64,000 nucleotides of DNA from an uncultured Clostridium sp. (GTDB lineage: Bacteria > Bacillota > Clostridia > TANB77 > CAG-508), in the NCBI GenBank assembly GCA_947244325.1, contig CAMXJY010000003.1, forward strand, positions 92,792 to 156,791. The letters run 5' to 3'. The notes beneath the pieces were generated by a model, which saw only the letters and a list, made by a program, of their open reading frames with translations, was not told the origin of the DNA and did no database searches. Of the stretch, positions 19,637 through 30,500 are shown piece by piece (within the stretch, counting starts at the first letter, position 1; every line of letters starts with the position of its first letter). A program made the position numbers and the translations under genes.

Positions 19637-20563
19637 TTATTTTTTCTCAAAAATTCTTAGTTTTGCACTTTTGCTTCTTGAATTTTCTTCCATTTCTTCT
19701 TCTGTAGGAAGCATTGGTTTTCTAGTAATAATCTTTCCTTTAGATATTGCTCCACATACACAATATGGTAATCCTGGTGGACAAATACATTTTCCACTTG
19801 AATCAGTAAATGCATTTTTTACCGCTCTATCTTCTAAAGAATGAAATGTTAGAACACATAATCTTCCACCACTCTTTAAAGAATCTATTGAATCCACTAT
19901 AGTTTGATATAGTGGTTTTATTTCATTATTTACTTCTATTCTTATCGCTTGAAAAGTTCTTTTTGCTGGATGTCCTTCTTTTGCCTTTCTAGGAACAACC
20001 TTTTCTATTATATCTACAAGTTCTTCTGTAGTTTCTATTTGCTTTTCTCTTCTCTGTTCAACAATTTTTTTAGCAATCTGCCTAGAAAATTTTTCTTCTC
20101 CATATTCAAAAATTATCTTAGCTAAATTCTCTTCACTGTATGAATTTACAACTTCTTTTGCTGTTAACTGTTGAGTTCTATCCATTCTCATATCAAGTTT
20201 AGCCTCACCCATATAGCTAAATCCTCTATTTCTTTCATCTAGCTGATATGATGAAACCCCTAAATCTAATAAAATTCCATCTACTCCTGATATTTCAAGA
20301 TTCTCTAATATAGATTTTATATTATCATGATTATCATGTACAAATTTTATATTATCAAAATTCTTTAATCGTTCCTTAGCAACACAAATAGCCTCTTCAT
20401 CCCTATCAATTCCTATAAGAAGCCCATTTTTAGATATTCGATTTGCTATTTCTATGCTATGGCCAGCTCCGCCCATTGTTCCATCTACATAGATTCCATC
20501 AGATTTAATTTCTAATCCATCTATGCATTCTTTAAGCATAACTGATTTGTGGTTAAACTCCAA
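19637..20563 (-). CDS. rsmH: 16S rRNA (cytosine-1402-N4)-methyltransferase RsmH
   Basis: RsmH (MraW) uses SAM to methylate C1402 of 16S rRNA. The 308-aa product has [13 protein letters not shown] at the N-terminus, the SAM-binding [21 protein letters not shown], and the C-terminal [10 protein letters not shown]. The start is TTG at 20563: GAGGG lies seven bases upstream and the resulting N-terminus matches the family, whereas the next ATG would cut off the conserved HKSV segment. It is normally tightly linked to mraZ, but here 528 bases of repeats intervene. Confidence 0.96.
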   Translation of the reverse strand: MEFNHKSVMLKECIDGLEIKSDGIYVDGTMGGAGHSIEIANRISKNGLLIGIDRDEEAICVAKERLKNFDNIKFVHDNHDNIKSILENLEISGVDGILLDLGVSSYQLDERNRGFSYMGEAKLDMRMDRTQQLTAKEVVNSYSEENLAKIIFEYGEEKFSRQIAKKIVEQRREKQIETTEELVDIIEKVVPRKAKEGHPAKRTFQAIRIEVNNEIKPLYQTIVDSIDSLKSGGRLCVLTFHSLEDRAVKNAFTDSSGKCICPPGLPYCVCGAISKGKIITRKPMLPTEEEMEENSRSKSAKLRIFEKK

Positions 20564-20601
20564 ATTTATACCCTCTTGATATTTTTTGCTTATATAGCTA
20601 T

Positions 20602-20634
20602 AGACAGTTGGTTAATTTTTTTCACCAACTGTCT
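20602..20634 (-). promoter_or_regulatory. Perfect 11-bp hairpin upstream of rsmH
   Basis: AGACAGTTGGT (20602-20612) and ACCAACTGTCT (20624-20634) around an 11-base loop. On the minus strand no U-run follows, so it is not a normal terminator; it may stabilise or mark the rsmH mRNA end after the repeat tract. Confidence 0.6.
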
Positions 20635-20765
20635 CAGCTTTAAAAAAATTGCGATTTTTCTTTTGTATTATATATCTTTTACCTTAGTAAATTATATATT
20701 TCTCTTTGGTATAATTCTTTATCTTTATAAACTAAAGATTTTTCTTTTGTATGATTTTTTCCTTT

Positions 20766-21062
20766 GTATAAGCTTAAATTTTTATCTTTTGTGCGATTTT
20801 TCTTTTGTATAAACTTAAAATTTTATCTTTTGTGTACTTTTTCTTTTGTATAAATCTTTAAATTTTTATCTTTTGTGTACTTTTTCTTTTGTATAAATCT
20901 TTAAAATTTTATCTTTTGTGTGCTTTTTCTTCTGTATAAATCTTTAAAATTTTATCTTTTGTGTGCTTTTTCTTTTGTATAAATCTTTAAATTTTTATCT
21001 TTTGTGTGCTTTTTCTTTCGTATAAATCTTTAATTTTTTTCTTTTGTACTTTTAAACTTTTT
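20766..21062. repeat. Tandem repeat, 41-43 bp period, about seven units
   Basis: The marker GTATAA recurs at 20766, 20807, 20848, 20891, 20934, 20977 and 21020, giving steps of 41, 41, 43, 43, 43 and 43. Each unit contains CTTTAAA, TATCTTTTGTGT and a TTTTTCTTTTG box. Units differ by single bases; degenerate copies extend left to about 20640. No coding potential. It is likely to vary in copy number between strains. Confidence 0.9.
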
Positions 21063-21091
21063 TCTTTTGCATTTATATAAACTTTAGCAAG

Positions 21092-21517
21092 TTATATACC
21101 AAGCATTTCCATCTTTTCTGCTATTTCGTCAGCAGAAATTTCGTCATCACATTTTTGCCATTTATCTTTGCTCCAAATTTCAATTCTTGAGTCCATTCCT
21201 ATTATTACTACTTCTTTTGTAAGTTCAGCAAAGTCTCTTAAATTACCTGAAATTAGGAATCTACCTTGCTTATCAATTTCACAATCGATAGCACCAGCGA
21301 AGAAAAATCTTGAGAAAGCTCTAGCATCTTTGTTAGAAATAGGAAGTGACCTTAATTTTTGTTCAAAGTTTTTCCACTCTTCAAGTGAAAAAGCAAATAA
21401 ACATCCATCAAGTCCTTTGGTTATTATGAACTTTTCACCTATATCTTCTCTAAGTTTTGCTGGCATTATTAATCTACCCTTAGCATCTAGAGAATGCTCA
21501 TATTCGCCTATTAGCAA
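21092..21517 (-). CDS. mraZ: Transcriptional regulator / division cluster protein MraZ
   Basis: MraZ is an AbrB-like, ring-forming DNA-binding protein that controls its own dcw operon. The 141-aa product has two diverged MraZ repeats: [21 protein letters not shown] and, in the second half, [19 protein letters not shown]. The start is TTG at 21517 (ribosome site GAAGGAG about ten bases upstream), which gives the expected GEYxHxLDAKGR N-terminus. Immediately upstream lie three direct repeats that fit the MraZ operator, so autoregulation is likely. Confidence 0.96.
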   Translation of the reverse strand: MLIGEYEHSLDAKGRLIMPAKLREDIGEKFIITKGLDGCLFAFSLEEWKNFEQKLRSLPISNKDARAFSRFFFAGAIDCEIDKQGRFLISGNLRDFAELTKEVVIIGMDSRIEIWSKDKWQKCDDEISADEIAEKMEMLGI

Positions 21518-21540
21518 CTTGATGCAACTCCTTCCCTTTT

Positions 21541-21570
21541 TCTACCACTTTGTACCACTTCTCTCCACTT
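21541..21570 (-). promoter_or_regulatory. MraZ operator: three AAGTGG boxes at 10-bp spacing
   Basis: On the minus strand AAGTGG occurs at 21570, 21560 and 21550, each followed by four variable bases, giving an exact 10-bp phase. MraZ is known to bind tandem GTGG/TGGG-type repeats upstream of mraZ; the AAAGTGG form resembles that described for mollicutes. The boxes lie just after the -10, where bound MraZ would block transcription. Confidence 0.85.
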
Positions 21571-21577
21571 CAATTAG

Positions 21578-21606
21578 ATTTTAATATATAACTATTTATT
21601 TTGCAA
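21578..21606 (-). promoter_or_regulatory. Promoter of the mraZ/dcw operon
   Basis: Minus strand TTGCAA (21606-21601), 17-bp spacer, TAAAAT (21583-21578). The operator boxes start eight bases after the -10, at the expected transcription start. Confidence 0.75.
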
Positions 21607-21744
21607 GCTTTTTTTGTAATTTTTTTATATTTTTTTAATTGACCCATTTTTTAAATTACATTTATAAATAGTTTTATTAGATTAAAAAATACTTATAAAT
21701 TTTAACTACTTGAATTTTTAATTTTTAAATAATAAAATATATGC

Positions 21745-22233
21745 ATGAATAGAATACAAATATTAGGAACTTTTTTGAATTTAATAGTATATTTAATAAT
21801 GATTTTTCCTGTTATAATTATTTCTTTAAAAAAAGATTTTTATAAAAGTAAAAAACATTTTATTTTCGCACTTATTTTAAGTTCTATAATAGAAATAATA
21901 TTATCTATCATTCTTTATATATTTTCAGAAAATATCTTTTCATTATTTTCAAATACTTCTGGAGTAGTAAATTATGCAATTTATGCATCTAAAATTCTAT
22001 TTGTAAGTAGCAGTTTATATGGATTTAAAATACTAATTCCATCATATTTATTTCATAAAAAATTCAAAAAAAAATCAGCGACTTTAATTTTATTAAAAAT
22101 CGCTGTTTGTATTATCTTAATTTTTGCAGGATACCATATGTTTAATGTAAAAGGAATTTTTTATGCTTTTCCTGCTACTGATTTAATTTTCTGTATCATC
22201 TATTCTATTATTTTTATCAGAAATAATTTCTAA
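21745..22233 (+). CDS. MATE-like membrane protein, half-length (possible relic)
   Basis: The 162-aa product is hydrophobic with four to five membrane helices. Its layout, a helix ending in ENIFSLFS, then VVNYAIYASKILFVSSSLYGFKILIPSYLFHKKF, then a helix and a final GIFYAFPATDLIFCIIYSIIF, follows the last part of MATE-family exporters (the GxWxAxPxAD pattern), but the rest of a ~450-aa MATE protein is absent. No good ribosome site precedes the ATG at 21745. Its end overlaps the convergent redoxin gene by 51 bases. It may be a decayed fragment rather than a working protein; a small unrelated membrane protein is the alternative. Confidence 0.5.
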   Translation: MNRIQILGTFLNLIVYLIMIFPVIIISLKKDFYKSKKHFIFALILSSIIEIILSIILYIFSENIFSLFSNTSGVVNYAIYASKILFVSSSLYGFKILIPSYLFHKKFKKKSATLILLKIAVCIILIFAGYHMFNVKGIFYAFPATDLIFCIIYSIIFIRNNF

Positions 22234-22758
22234 GTTTGCTTCTAATGCATCAGTAGTTGTAAATCCTGCTTTTGCATTTAAAATTTCATTTTCTTCTGTT
22301 ATATATAATATTGAAGGTAATTCAGAAATTTTATATTTCATTACTCCTTCTTTATAAAAATCATAGAAAACTTCAAAATCTACTTCTTCTTTTATTTTTT
22401 CATCTACATCTTGTGATGTATTAATCATAACGAAATTAACTTTTTCTTTATATTGTTCATACATTCCATTTGCTTTTTTTAGAACTTCTACTGAATCTTC
22501 ATTATTAGTATTCCAAAAAAGTAGAACTGTAGCTTTATCTTTATAATCTGATAACTTTACTTCTGTTCCATCTTCTTTATAAAATGTAAAATCTATATAT
22601 TCATCATTTTCTATATCTTTTGTTTTTGAAACTTCTTCTACATCTATAATATTTTCAGGTTCATCTTCTTTACTACTTAATGTCCACATAAAAAATGCCA
22701 TTGCTGTACAAAATATAATAATTGCGACTACCAAAATAATAATTGTTTTCTTTTTCAT
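22183..22758 (-). CDS. Membrane-anchored thioredoxin-fold protein lacking the CxxC cysteines
   Basis: The 191-aa product has an N-terminal membrane helix (residues 5-27) and a TlpA/redoxin-like domain: YKDKATVLLFW (73-82), an amphipathic helix, VNFVMINTSQD, and the cis-proline loop SELPSILYI. Where TlpA-type proteins have WCxxC, this one has NTNNEDS (83-89), so both redox cysteines are missing. It therefore cannot do normal thiol exchange and may be a binding or chaperone-like relative. ATG at 22758 follows AAAGGAG. It is convergent with the MATE-like fragment. Confidence 0.75.
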   Translation of the reverse strand: MKKKTIIILVVAIIIFCTAMAFFMWTLSSKEDEPENIIDVEEVSKTKDIENDEYIDFTFYKEDGTEVKLSDYKDKATVLLFWNTNNEDSVEVLKKANGMYEQYKEKVNFVMINTSQDVDEKIKEEVDFEVFYDFYKEGVMKYKISELPSILYITEENEILNAKAGFTTTDALEANLEIISDKNNRIDDTEN

Positions 22759-22869
22759 TTATGCTTTTCTCCTTTCTATTTTTAAATTTTATCAATAAAT
22801 TCTTATTTTGTAAATGTAAAATATTTATTTTAATATTCCCATAAAATACTTTCTTATTAAACAAAAAAG

Positions 22870-22878
22870 TGTTATAAT
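22870..22878 (+). promoter_or_regulatory. Extended -10 promoter of the DUF3006 gene
   Basis: TG-T-TATAAT (22870-22878) on the plus strand; the -35 is weak. The predicted leader is about 80 bases. Confidence 0.55.
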
Positions 22879-22966
22879 CTTTGAAATTATATCTTATCAA
22901 TATTAATTCAATTTAATCATATACATATATTGATTATATACTAAAATTAAATAGGAGGTCGTTTTT

Positions 22967-23281
22967 ATGAACTTAGAAATAAATAATACTTTAGATAATA
23001 AATCTTCTAAAAATTCTTTTTCAGAAGAACTTGAAAATTATATAAAAAAAACAAATACTTCATTTTCAATAGATAGATTTGAAGGTGATTTTGCAATTTG
23101 CGAAAATAGAGAAACTAATGAAATGATTAATATTGAAAAATCTCTACTTCCCGAAGAATGTAAAGAAGGTGACATTATAAAGTTTGAGAATGGTAAATAT
23201 GTTTTAGATAAATTTGAAACTCAAAAAGAAAAAGAAGAGATTAAAAACTTAGTAGATAATCTCTTCAAAAAGAAAAAATAG
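22967..23281 (+). CDS. DUF3006-domain protein
   Basis: The 104-aa product carries the short DUF3006 beta domain: FSIDRFEGDFAICEN, a conserved acidic/ hydrophobic middle (MINIEKSLLPEECKEGDIIKF), and GKYVLDKFETQ. In Firmicutes DUF3006 genes often sit next to ComEC-type metallo-hydrolases, and one faces it here (23349-24356). The function of the family is not established. ATG is preceded by a strong AGGAGG. It is a single-gene unit on the plus strand. Confidence 0.8.
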   Translation: MNLEINNTLDNKSSKNSFSEELENYIKKTNTSFSIDRFEGDFAICENRETNEMINIEKSLLPEECKEGDIIKFENGKYVLDKFETQKEKEEIKNLVDNLFKKKK

Positions 23282-23348
23282 CAATAGTGGACAATATTTA
23301 AATATAACAATAGAGTACAATATTTAATATAAAAAAGGCAAAACAAAT

Positions 23349-24356
23349 TTATTCATTTCCATCAAAACTTAACTCTATTTTTATAATTTCATTTGTATTT
23401 CCATCACTAACAATTTGTATAGTTCCATCTTCATCTGTTCTATAAATTGTTGTTCCCATTTTTTCAAATCTATCTATAATTTTATCTTTTGGAAGACCAT
23501 AACTATTACCTTCTCCAACTGATATTATAGCTATTTCTGGCAAAACTTGTTTTAAAAACTTTTCAGAACTACTTGTATTAGAACCATGATGCCCCACTTT
23601 TAAAACATCAATATCTTCCCAATTTCTTGATTTCTCATTTTCAGTTTCAGCATCACCCATAAATAAATATTTTTGTGTTCCATAAGAAATCTGCAGAATA
23701 ATTGATGCAAGATTTGCATTTTCTGGTTCATTATTATCAACAGACATAATTTCACAAATAGCTGATGAAAATTCTATTTTCTCTCCAATAACTGCTTCTG
23801 TTATTTCTAATCCTTTATTTGAAATACTTGTAAGCAATCTTTTGTAATAGCTTGATGTGGTAGTTGTATTATATGGTAAATAAAAAGCACCTATATCAAA
23901 AGAATCTATAATATAGCTCATTCCACCTATATGATCTTCATGGACATGAGTTCCAATTACATAATCAAGTTTTGATATTCCTAAGGCTTTTATCCCATTT
24001 ACAAGTTTTTCTCCATCTTTACTATTTCCTGCATCTATAAGCATTGTTTTTCCATTACAAATAATAAGCTGGCTATCCGCTTGTCCTACATCAAAAAATA
24101 ATATATTTAATTTATTATTATCTATATTTATATTTTCAGAAACACTAGATATTATATTATCATCTTTTTTTACTTCTGCAACTGTAATAATATTAGATTC
24201 TTTTGAAGTATCTACTATTTCTGCAATTCCTGTATTTGCTATTGTCTCATCTATATATTTTAAAATTCCTGCTTTTTCAGCAAAAATTAGTATTGCTATT
24301 ATAACTATAGCAATAAGGAATTCTTTTAGTTTATTATTTTTCTTTCTTTTTCCCAT
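23349..24356 (-). CDS. Membrane-anchored metallo-beta-lactamase-fold hydrolase, ComEC C-terminal type
   Basis: After an N-terminal membrane helix (EFLIAIVIIAILIFA) and a ~50-residue linker the protein has a metallo-beta-lactamase fold: LNILFFDVGQADSQLI, MLIDAGNS, the metal motif GTHVHEDHIGG, and later FMGDAETE and VGHHGSNTSS. This matches the extracellular hydrolase part of ComEC, but no competence membrane channel is attached. It probably acts outside the membrane on a phosphoester or nucleic-acid substrate; the substrate is unknown. I chose the ATG at 24356, preceded by GCAGGAG, over one ten codons upstream that has no ribosome site. Confidence 0.85.
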   Translation of the reverse strand: MGKRKKNNKLKEFLIAIVIIAILIFAEKAGILKYIDETIANTGIAEIVDTSKESNIITVAEVKKDDNIISSVSENINIDNNKLNILFFDVGQADSQLIICNGKTMLIDAGNSKDGEKLVNGIKALGISKLDYVIGTHVHEDHIGGMSYIIDSFDIGAFYLPYNTTTTSSYYKRLLTSISNKGLEITEAVIGEKIEFSSAICEIMSVDNNEPENANLASIILQISYGTQKYLFMGDAETENEKSRNWEDIDVLKVGHHGSNTSSSEKFLKQVLPEIAIISVGEGNSYGLPKDKIIDRFEKMGTTIYRTDEDGTIQIVSDGNTNEIIKIELSFDGNE

Positions 24357-24492
24357 AAAATTTCTCCTGCAAGTTAATTTTAACAATAATTACTATATTT
24401 TACAAGCAGAGATATTTTTTATAAAAAATAATTATATTCAAACCTTTCATAAAACAAAATTTTACATTATAAAAATTCCAAAAAATAAAATT

Positions 24493-24532
24493 AAAACTAG
24501 AACTTAACTTTTATTTGCTAAGTTCTAGTTTT
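24493..24532 (-). terminator. Terminator of the giant surface protein gene
   Basis: Perfect 14-bp stem AAAACTAGAACTTA (24493-24506) / 24519-24532 with a 12-base loop; on the minus strand followed by AATTTTATTTTT. Confidence 0.85.
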
Positions 24533-24544
24533 ACTAATCACAAA

Positions 24545-27500
24545 CTATTTTTTATTTTGTTTTTTAGCTTTTCTTATTTGAACTACTATTATATTCATTA
24601 GGATTACTCCTGATATTACAACCATTGCTATTTGTGGTAATATATCTCCTGTTCCTGGTGTTAATAATTTTGTTATTGTATTTTTATTTGCACTTCCACT
24701 TGAATTTCCATTACTTGAAACATTTCCTTTTGACCCACTATCTTCTATTATGTAGTTATAAATATTTTTTATAATTGTTGGATTTTCATTTGGTTTTGGC
24801 TCTGGTTTTACTGGTTCTGGTGTTGGTTCTGGTTTTTCTGGCTCTGGTGCTGGTGCTGGTTGTTCTACTTTTTTATAATAATATTTTACTTCAATTACCT
24901 CTTTTTTCATTTTTCCTTCTGCATTTTCTGGTAATTTTTCTCTTACTAATTCATATCCTTCTATTTCTTTTGAACTTGTTTTATACGAATCTCCTTCATT
25001 TCCTTCATATAGTTTATCTTCTGCTATTTCTTTATTTGTCATTATATCTATATGTTTTTCTATTACTCCACTTGATTTATGTGCATAATAATATCTTACA
25101 TATGTTGTTACGTCTTCTGTTCCATCATCTTTTTTTGTTACTATCATTGTGCCTTCTGCATTTTCTGGTCTTTGTACTAATTCATAATCAGCAAATTCTT
25201 TTTCTTTAGTTTTATATAAGTCACCTTCATGTCCTTCTATTATTTCTGTACTATCTTTTTTTACATAAGCATTTCCATTTGATACTTTTTCTTGTTCTAA
25301 GATTTTCTCACCAGTTATTATATCTATGTATTCTACTATTACATTTGTTTTTCTTATATATTTATATGTTACTGTTATCTGCTCTTTTGTCATTTCGCCT
25401 TTATGGTTCTCTGATACTTCCACTAAGTCATATCCTTCAAATTTCTTTTCTTCTGTCTCATATAAATCACCTTCATGTCCATAAATATATTCTGTTGTAT
25501 CTTTTCCAGATGTTTCTGGTATTTCTTTATCTACTGGTAATTTTTCACCTGTTACTATATCTATATACTCTACTTTTACTTCTGCTTTTCTTACATAATA
25601 GTACTCTACAGTAATTTCTGTTTCTACTTCTCCGTCTTCTTTTCTTATTACTGTCATTTCCCCTTTAGCATTTTCTGGTACTTCTACTAGGTCATATCCT
25701 TCAAATTTCTTTTCTTCTGTCTCATATAAATCACCTTCATGTCCATAAATATATTCTGTTGTATCTTTTTCTGGTATTTCTGATATTTCTATATCTGCAG
25801 GCATTTTTTCTCCTGTTATCTTATCTATGTATTCTACTCTAACTGATGCTTTTCTTACATAATAATATTTTACTTCAATTACATCTACTGTCATTGTTCC
25901 TTCTGAGTTTTCTGGATACATTTCTTCTACTAAATCATATCCTTCAAATTCTTTTGGCTCTGTTTTATATGGTGTTCCTTCATTTCCTTCATATACTACA
26001 CTTTCTAAGATTTCATTTGTTTTTATATCTATATGTTTTTCTATTACTCCTGCTGATATTTTTTCATAGTAGTATTCTAATATAATTTCATCTTTTGTCA
26101 TTATTACAGTTTCATTTTCTGGTTTTTCTACCAATACATATCCTTCAAAATCTTTTGATGTTGATGTATATGTATCTCCAACCAATCCTTTTTGTTCTAA
26201 TACTTCTAGCTCTTCTCCTGAATTTTTATCTATATGTTTTACTGTTACTTTAGTATTTTGTAAATAGTAATATACTACTATTATTTCATCTCTTGTCATT
26301 GTTCCTGATGTATTTTTACTATCTTCTACAAACGTATAATTTTCTATATCTTTTGCTGATGTTTCATATGTTTTTCCTTCATATCCTTCTATTACTACTT
26401 CCTCTGCTAATACTAAATTGTCTGTGTTATCATTAATAGTTTCATCTTTTTCTAAAAATTTTACTATTACCCTTGTATTTTTTGCATAATAATATGTAAA
26501 TATTTGCTCTTCTTCTGTATAGTTTCCTTTAGTTGGATTTGGACTTTCTATTAATGTATATCCATCTATTTCTTTTACATCTTCTGCTACATCAAATTCA
26601 TCAAACACTTTTCCAGTTTTTATTACTTCGTCTGATATTTCTTCTTCAGTTTCTTTATCTACATATTTTACTACTACATTAGCATCTTTTCTTACATAAT
26701 ATACATTTATTATATTTTGACTTGGATCATCCACTACTGTTAAAGGTATATTTTCTACATTTTCCAATCTATATCCATCTTTTACTTTATCAATATATGA
26801 ATCTATGACATCTCCAAATGTTGCAACTTCTGTCTCTGTATTTTTTTCATCTAATACTCCATCATAATAGTAATTTACTGTATAATCGAATTCCCATTTT
26901 ATATAATAAACTTTTATTATATTTAGTGCTGGATATTCAGTTACTACAAGTGGTAAATTCTCTTCTTTTTCTAGCTTATATCCTTTTATATTTTTATCTT
27001 CATATGTTGTTATTTCATCTTGGAATACAGCTGTAAATTTATCTGTTTTAGATTCATCTATTACTCCATCATAGTAATATTCTACTGTATATTCAAAAGA
27101 ATCTTTTGTATAATAAACTTTTATTATTCCATTATTTTCTATCACTTCTGGTATTTCTGCTGGTTCTATTTTTTCTAGTTTATATCCTGGATACTTATCT
27201 ACTGTATTTATTTGAGTTTTATCTACTGTTAAAACGTCTGGCTGTAGCACTTGTACAGTTTGAGTTACTACTTGAGTATCTTCTTCTACTTTTATACCTT
27301 CTTTGTAGTATTCTACTGTATAACTTAAATTTTTTGTTTGATTTTCATCTATTACATAATATACTTGTAAAACAGTTTTATTTTCTACAGTATCTGGTAA
27401 TTCAGAAATTTCAATTTCATTTTGTTTTATAACTTGTAGTTTATATCCATAATATTTATCTACTGTATTTATTGAAGATTTATCTACTGTTAAAATATCT

Positions 27501-30500
27501 GGCTGTAAAATTTGTACAGTTTGATTTACAACTTGAGTATCTTCCTCTACTTTTATACCTTCTTTGTAATATTCTACAGTATAATCTAAATTCTTTGTTT
27601 GATTTTCATCTATTACATAATATACTTTTATTACATCTCCATTTGTTACTTCATCTGCTAAATGATCAATTATATTTTCATTTGTTTTTAACTTTTCTAA
27701 TTTGTAACCTATATACTTGTCTACTGTATTTATTGAAGATTTATCTACTTTTAATGTATCTGGTTTTAGTACTTGTACTGTGTTTTTAACTACTTGTGTA
27801 TCTTCTTCTACTTTTACATCATTTTTATAGTATTCTACTGTATAACTTATTTCTTTTGTTTGACTTTCGTCTATCTCGTAATATACTTTTATTACATCTC
27901 CATTATTTACTATATTTGGAAGTTCTACAATATCACTATTATTTTTCTTTAAGTTTTCTAGTCTATATCCTAAATATTTATCTACTATATTTATTTGAGA
28001 TTTGTCTAGTACTAAAGTATCTTCTTCTAACACTTGCACAGTTTTTCTTACTATTTGAGTATCTTCTTCAACTTTTACATCATTTTTATAATATTCTACT
28101 GTATAACTTAAATTCTTAGTTTGACTTTCATCTGTTACATAATAAATCCTTATTATTGTTTCTGTTTGTACTGATTCTGGTAATACAGTTATTGTTCTAT
28201 TATCTTGTTTCATATAGTCTAGCTTGTATCCTACATATTTGTCTACTATGTTTATTTCTGATTTATTTACTTTTAATATATCTGGATCTAATATTTGTAC
28301 TGTTTTTCTTACTACTTGTGTATCTTCTTCTACTTTTACATCATTTTGATAATATTCTACTGTATATTTTATGTTCTTTGTGTTTTCGTCATCTATCATG
28401 TAGTATACTTTTATTACTCCACCATTCTCTATTGTACTTGGTATTTCTACTGGATCTATTCTGTCTAATCTATATCCTAAATATTTATCTACTATATTGA
28501 TTTTTGATTTATCTACATCTAATATATCTGGTTGTAGTACTTGAACTCTTTTCTTTACTATTTGAGTATCTTCTTCTACTTTTCTATTTTCTTTATAGTA
28601 CTCTACTGTATAACTTATATTTTTTGTTTGACTGTCATCAATAACATAATATACCTTTATTAAATCATTATTATTTACAGTATTTGGTAAACTTGATACT
28701 ACTTTTCCGTTTAATTCTATATGTCCTAATTTATATCCTACATATTTATCTACTATATTTATTTTGCTTTTATTTACTGTTAAAATATCTGGTTCTAGTA
28801 CTTGTACATTTTTTCTCTCTATTTGTGTATCTTCTTCTACTTTCTCATCTTCTTGATAATATTCTACTTTATAATTTAAGTTCTTTGTTTGTTCGTCATC
28901 TGTTACATAATATACTTTTATTACTGTTCCAGTTTCTACTGTATTTGGTAATACTTCTGGGTCTGTTCTTTCAAATTTATATCCATAGTACTTATCTACT
29001 CTGTTTATTTGATTTTTATTTACAGCAAGTATTTCTTCATCTAATACTTGTATATTTTGTTTTACTACTTGAGTATCTTCTGGTACACGTATATTATCTT
29101 TAAAATATTGTACTGTATAACTTACTTCTTTTGTTTGTTCTTCATCTATTATATAATATACTTTTATTACATCTCCATTATTTACTACATCTGGGATTGG
29201 CTCTGGAGTTGTTTTATCTAGTTTATAACCATAATATTTATTAACTGTATTAATTTTTGTTTTATCAACTCTTAAAGTATCTTCTTCTAATATTTGTACT
29301 GTATTTTTTACAATTTGTGTATCTTTATCTTGTTTTAATCCTGAAATATAGTATTCAACAGTATAGCTTATTTCTTTTGTTTGGCTTTCATCTATTACAT
29401 AATATACTTTTATTACATCACCATTTTCAACTGTATCTGGTAATTTTGTTATTACATTGTTATTATTTTTTAGCTCTACTAATTTATATCCATAATATTT
29501 ATCGGTTATATTTATTTGAGCTTTTTTAACTGTTAAAATATCATCTTCTAATAATTGAACTGTTTGTGATACAGTTTGTGTATCTTCTTCTACTTTTATA
29601 CCTTCTTTATAATATTCTACTGTATAACTTAAGTTCTTTACCTGACTATCATCTGTTACATAATATACTTTTATAATATTATTATCTGGATTTGTTGTTA
29701 TTTTCAATGGTACATTTTCAAGTCTACTGAATTTATATCCATCTTTTGGTTTTTCTGTATATTCTTCTACAATACTTTCAAATTCTGCACTTAATGTTTC
29801 TGTTTTTTCATTATCTTTTACATCATTATAATAATATTCTACTGTATAATCATAATGATTTTTTATCCATTTTGCTGTTATTTCTCCATCTTCTATTCCA
29901 AATGTATATTCTGTTCCATTTACTTCACCTTTTGTAGCTTCCCATTTATCAAAAGTATATCCTTCTTTTTCAGGTGTTCCAACATCAATTGTAGTTCCTA
30001 CTAATTGGGGTTCTACTTCTGGTGTTGGATTTCCATCTAATGTTCCACCATCTAAGTTTATTGATAATCTTGATTTTACTTCTATTTTTAATACTGATGG
30101 CTCTCCTACATTATCTGCTACGTCTATTGCTTTTATATGAATATATTTTCCATTATTTACTAGCTCTACTAATATACTTTCATCTTCTACATATGTTGCT
30201 GTACTTATATCAAAATCTGTATTTTCACTATTTGTATCAATTATATAATAATATCCTTTTGTTCCTGTTGTTACTGTTTCTGTTCTTTGATTTGATGTTG
30301 AAAGAAGTAAGCTATTATCTGTATCATCATATGCTTCTACATAATATGAATATGTACTTCCATTATCTACTGCATTATAATTTACTTTTATTTTATTAAC
30401 TTCTTTTACACCTTCTGCAGAAATTGTTGGTGCATTTGGTGCTTTTAAGTCTTGTGCTGAATTATCTGTAAAGCCTATATCTTTTGTTCTTTGTTTTAAG

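Larger units (their letters stand above)
20564..21091. other. Unusually long mraZ-rsmH spacer
   Basis: The 528-bp spacer contains no credible gene. It is filled by the 43-bp tandem repeat (20766-21062) and, near rsmH, a perfect hairpin (20602-20634). As RNA from the mraZ promoter it would be a purine-rich, A-rich leader for rsmH. Confidence 0.8.

Noticed and set aside
20766..21062. Possible CRISPR array
   Set aside because: Whole 43-bp units repeat back to back with no unique spacers, so it is a plain tandem repeat.
21168..21584. 138-codon plus-strand frame opposite mraZ
   Set aside because: Runs through the mraZ operator and is antisense to a well-conserved gene.
22673..22900. 75-codon minus-strand frame upstream of the redoxin gene
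   Set aside because: Overlaps the redoxin start in another frame and covers the divergent promoter; no ribosome site.
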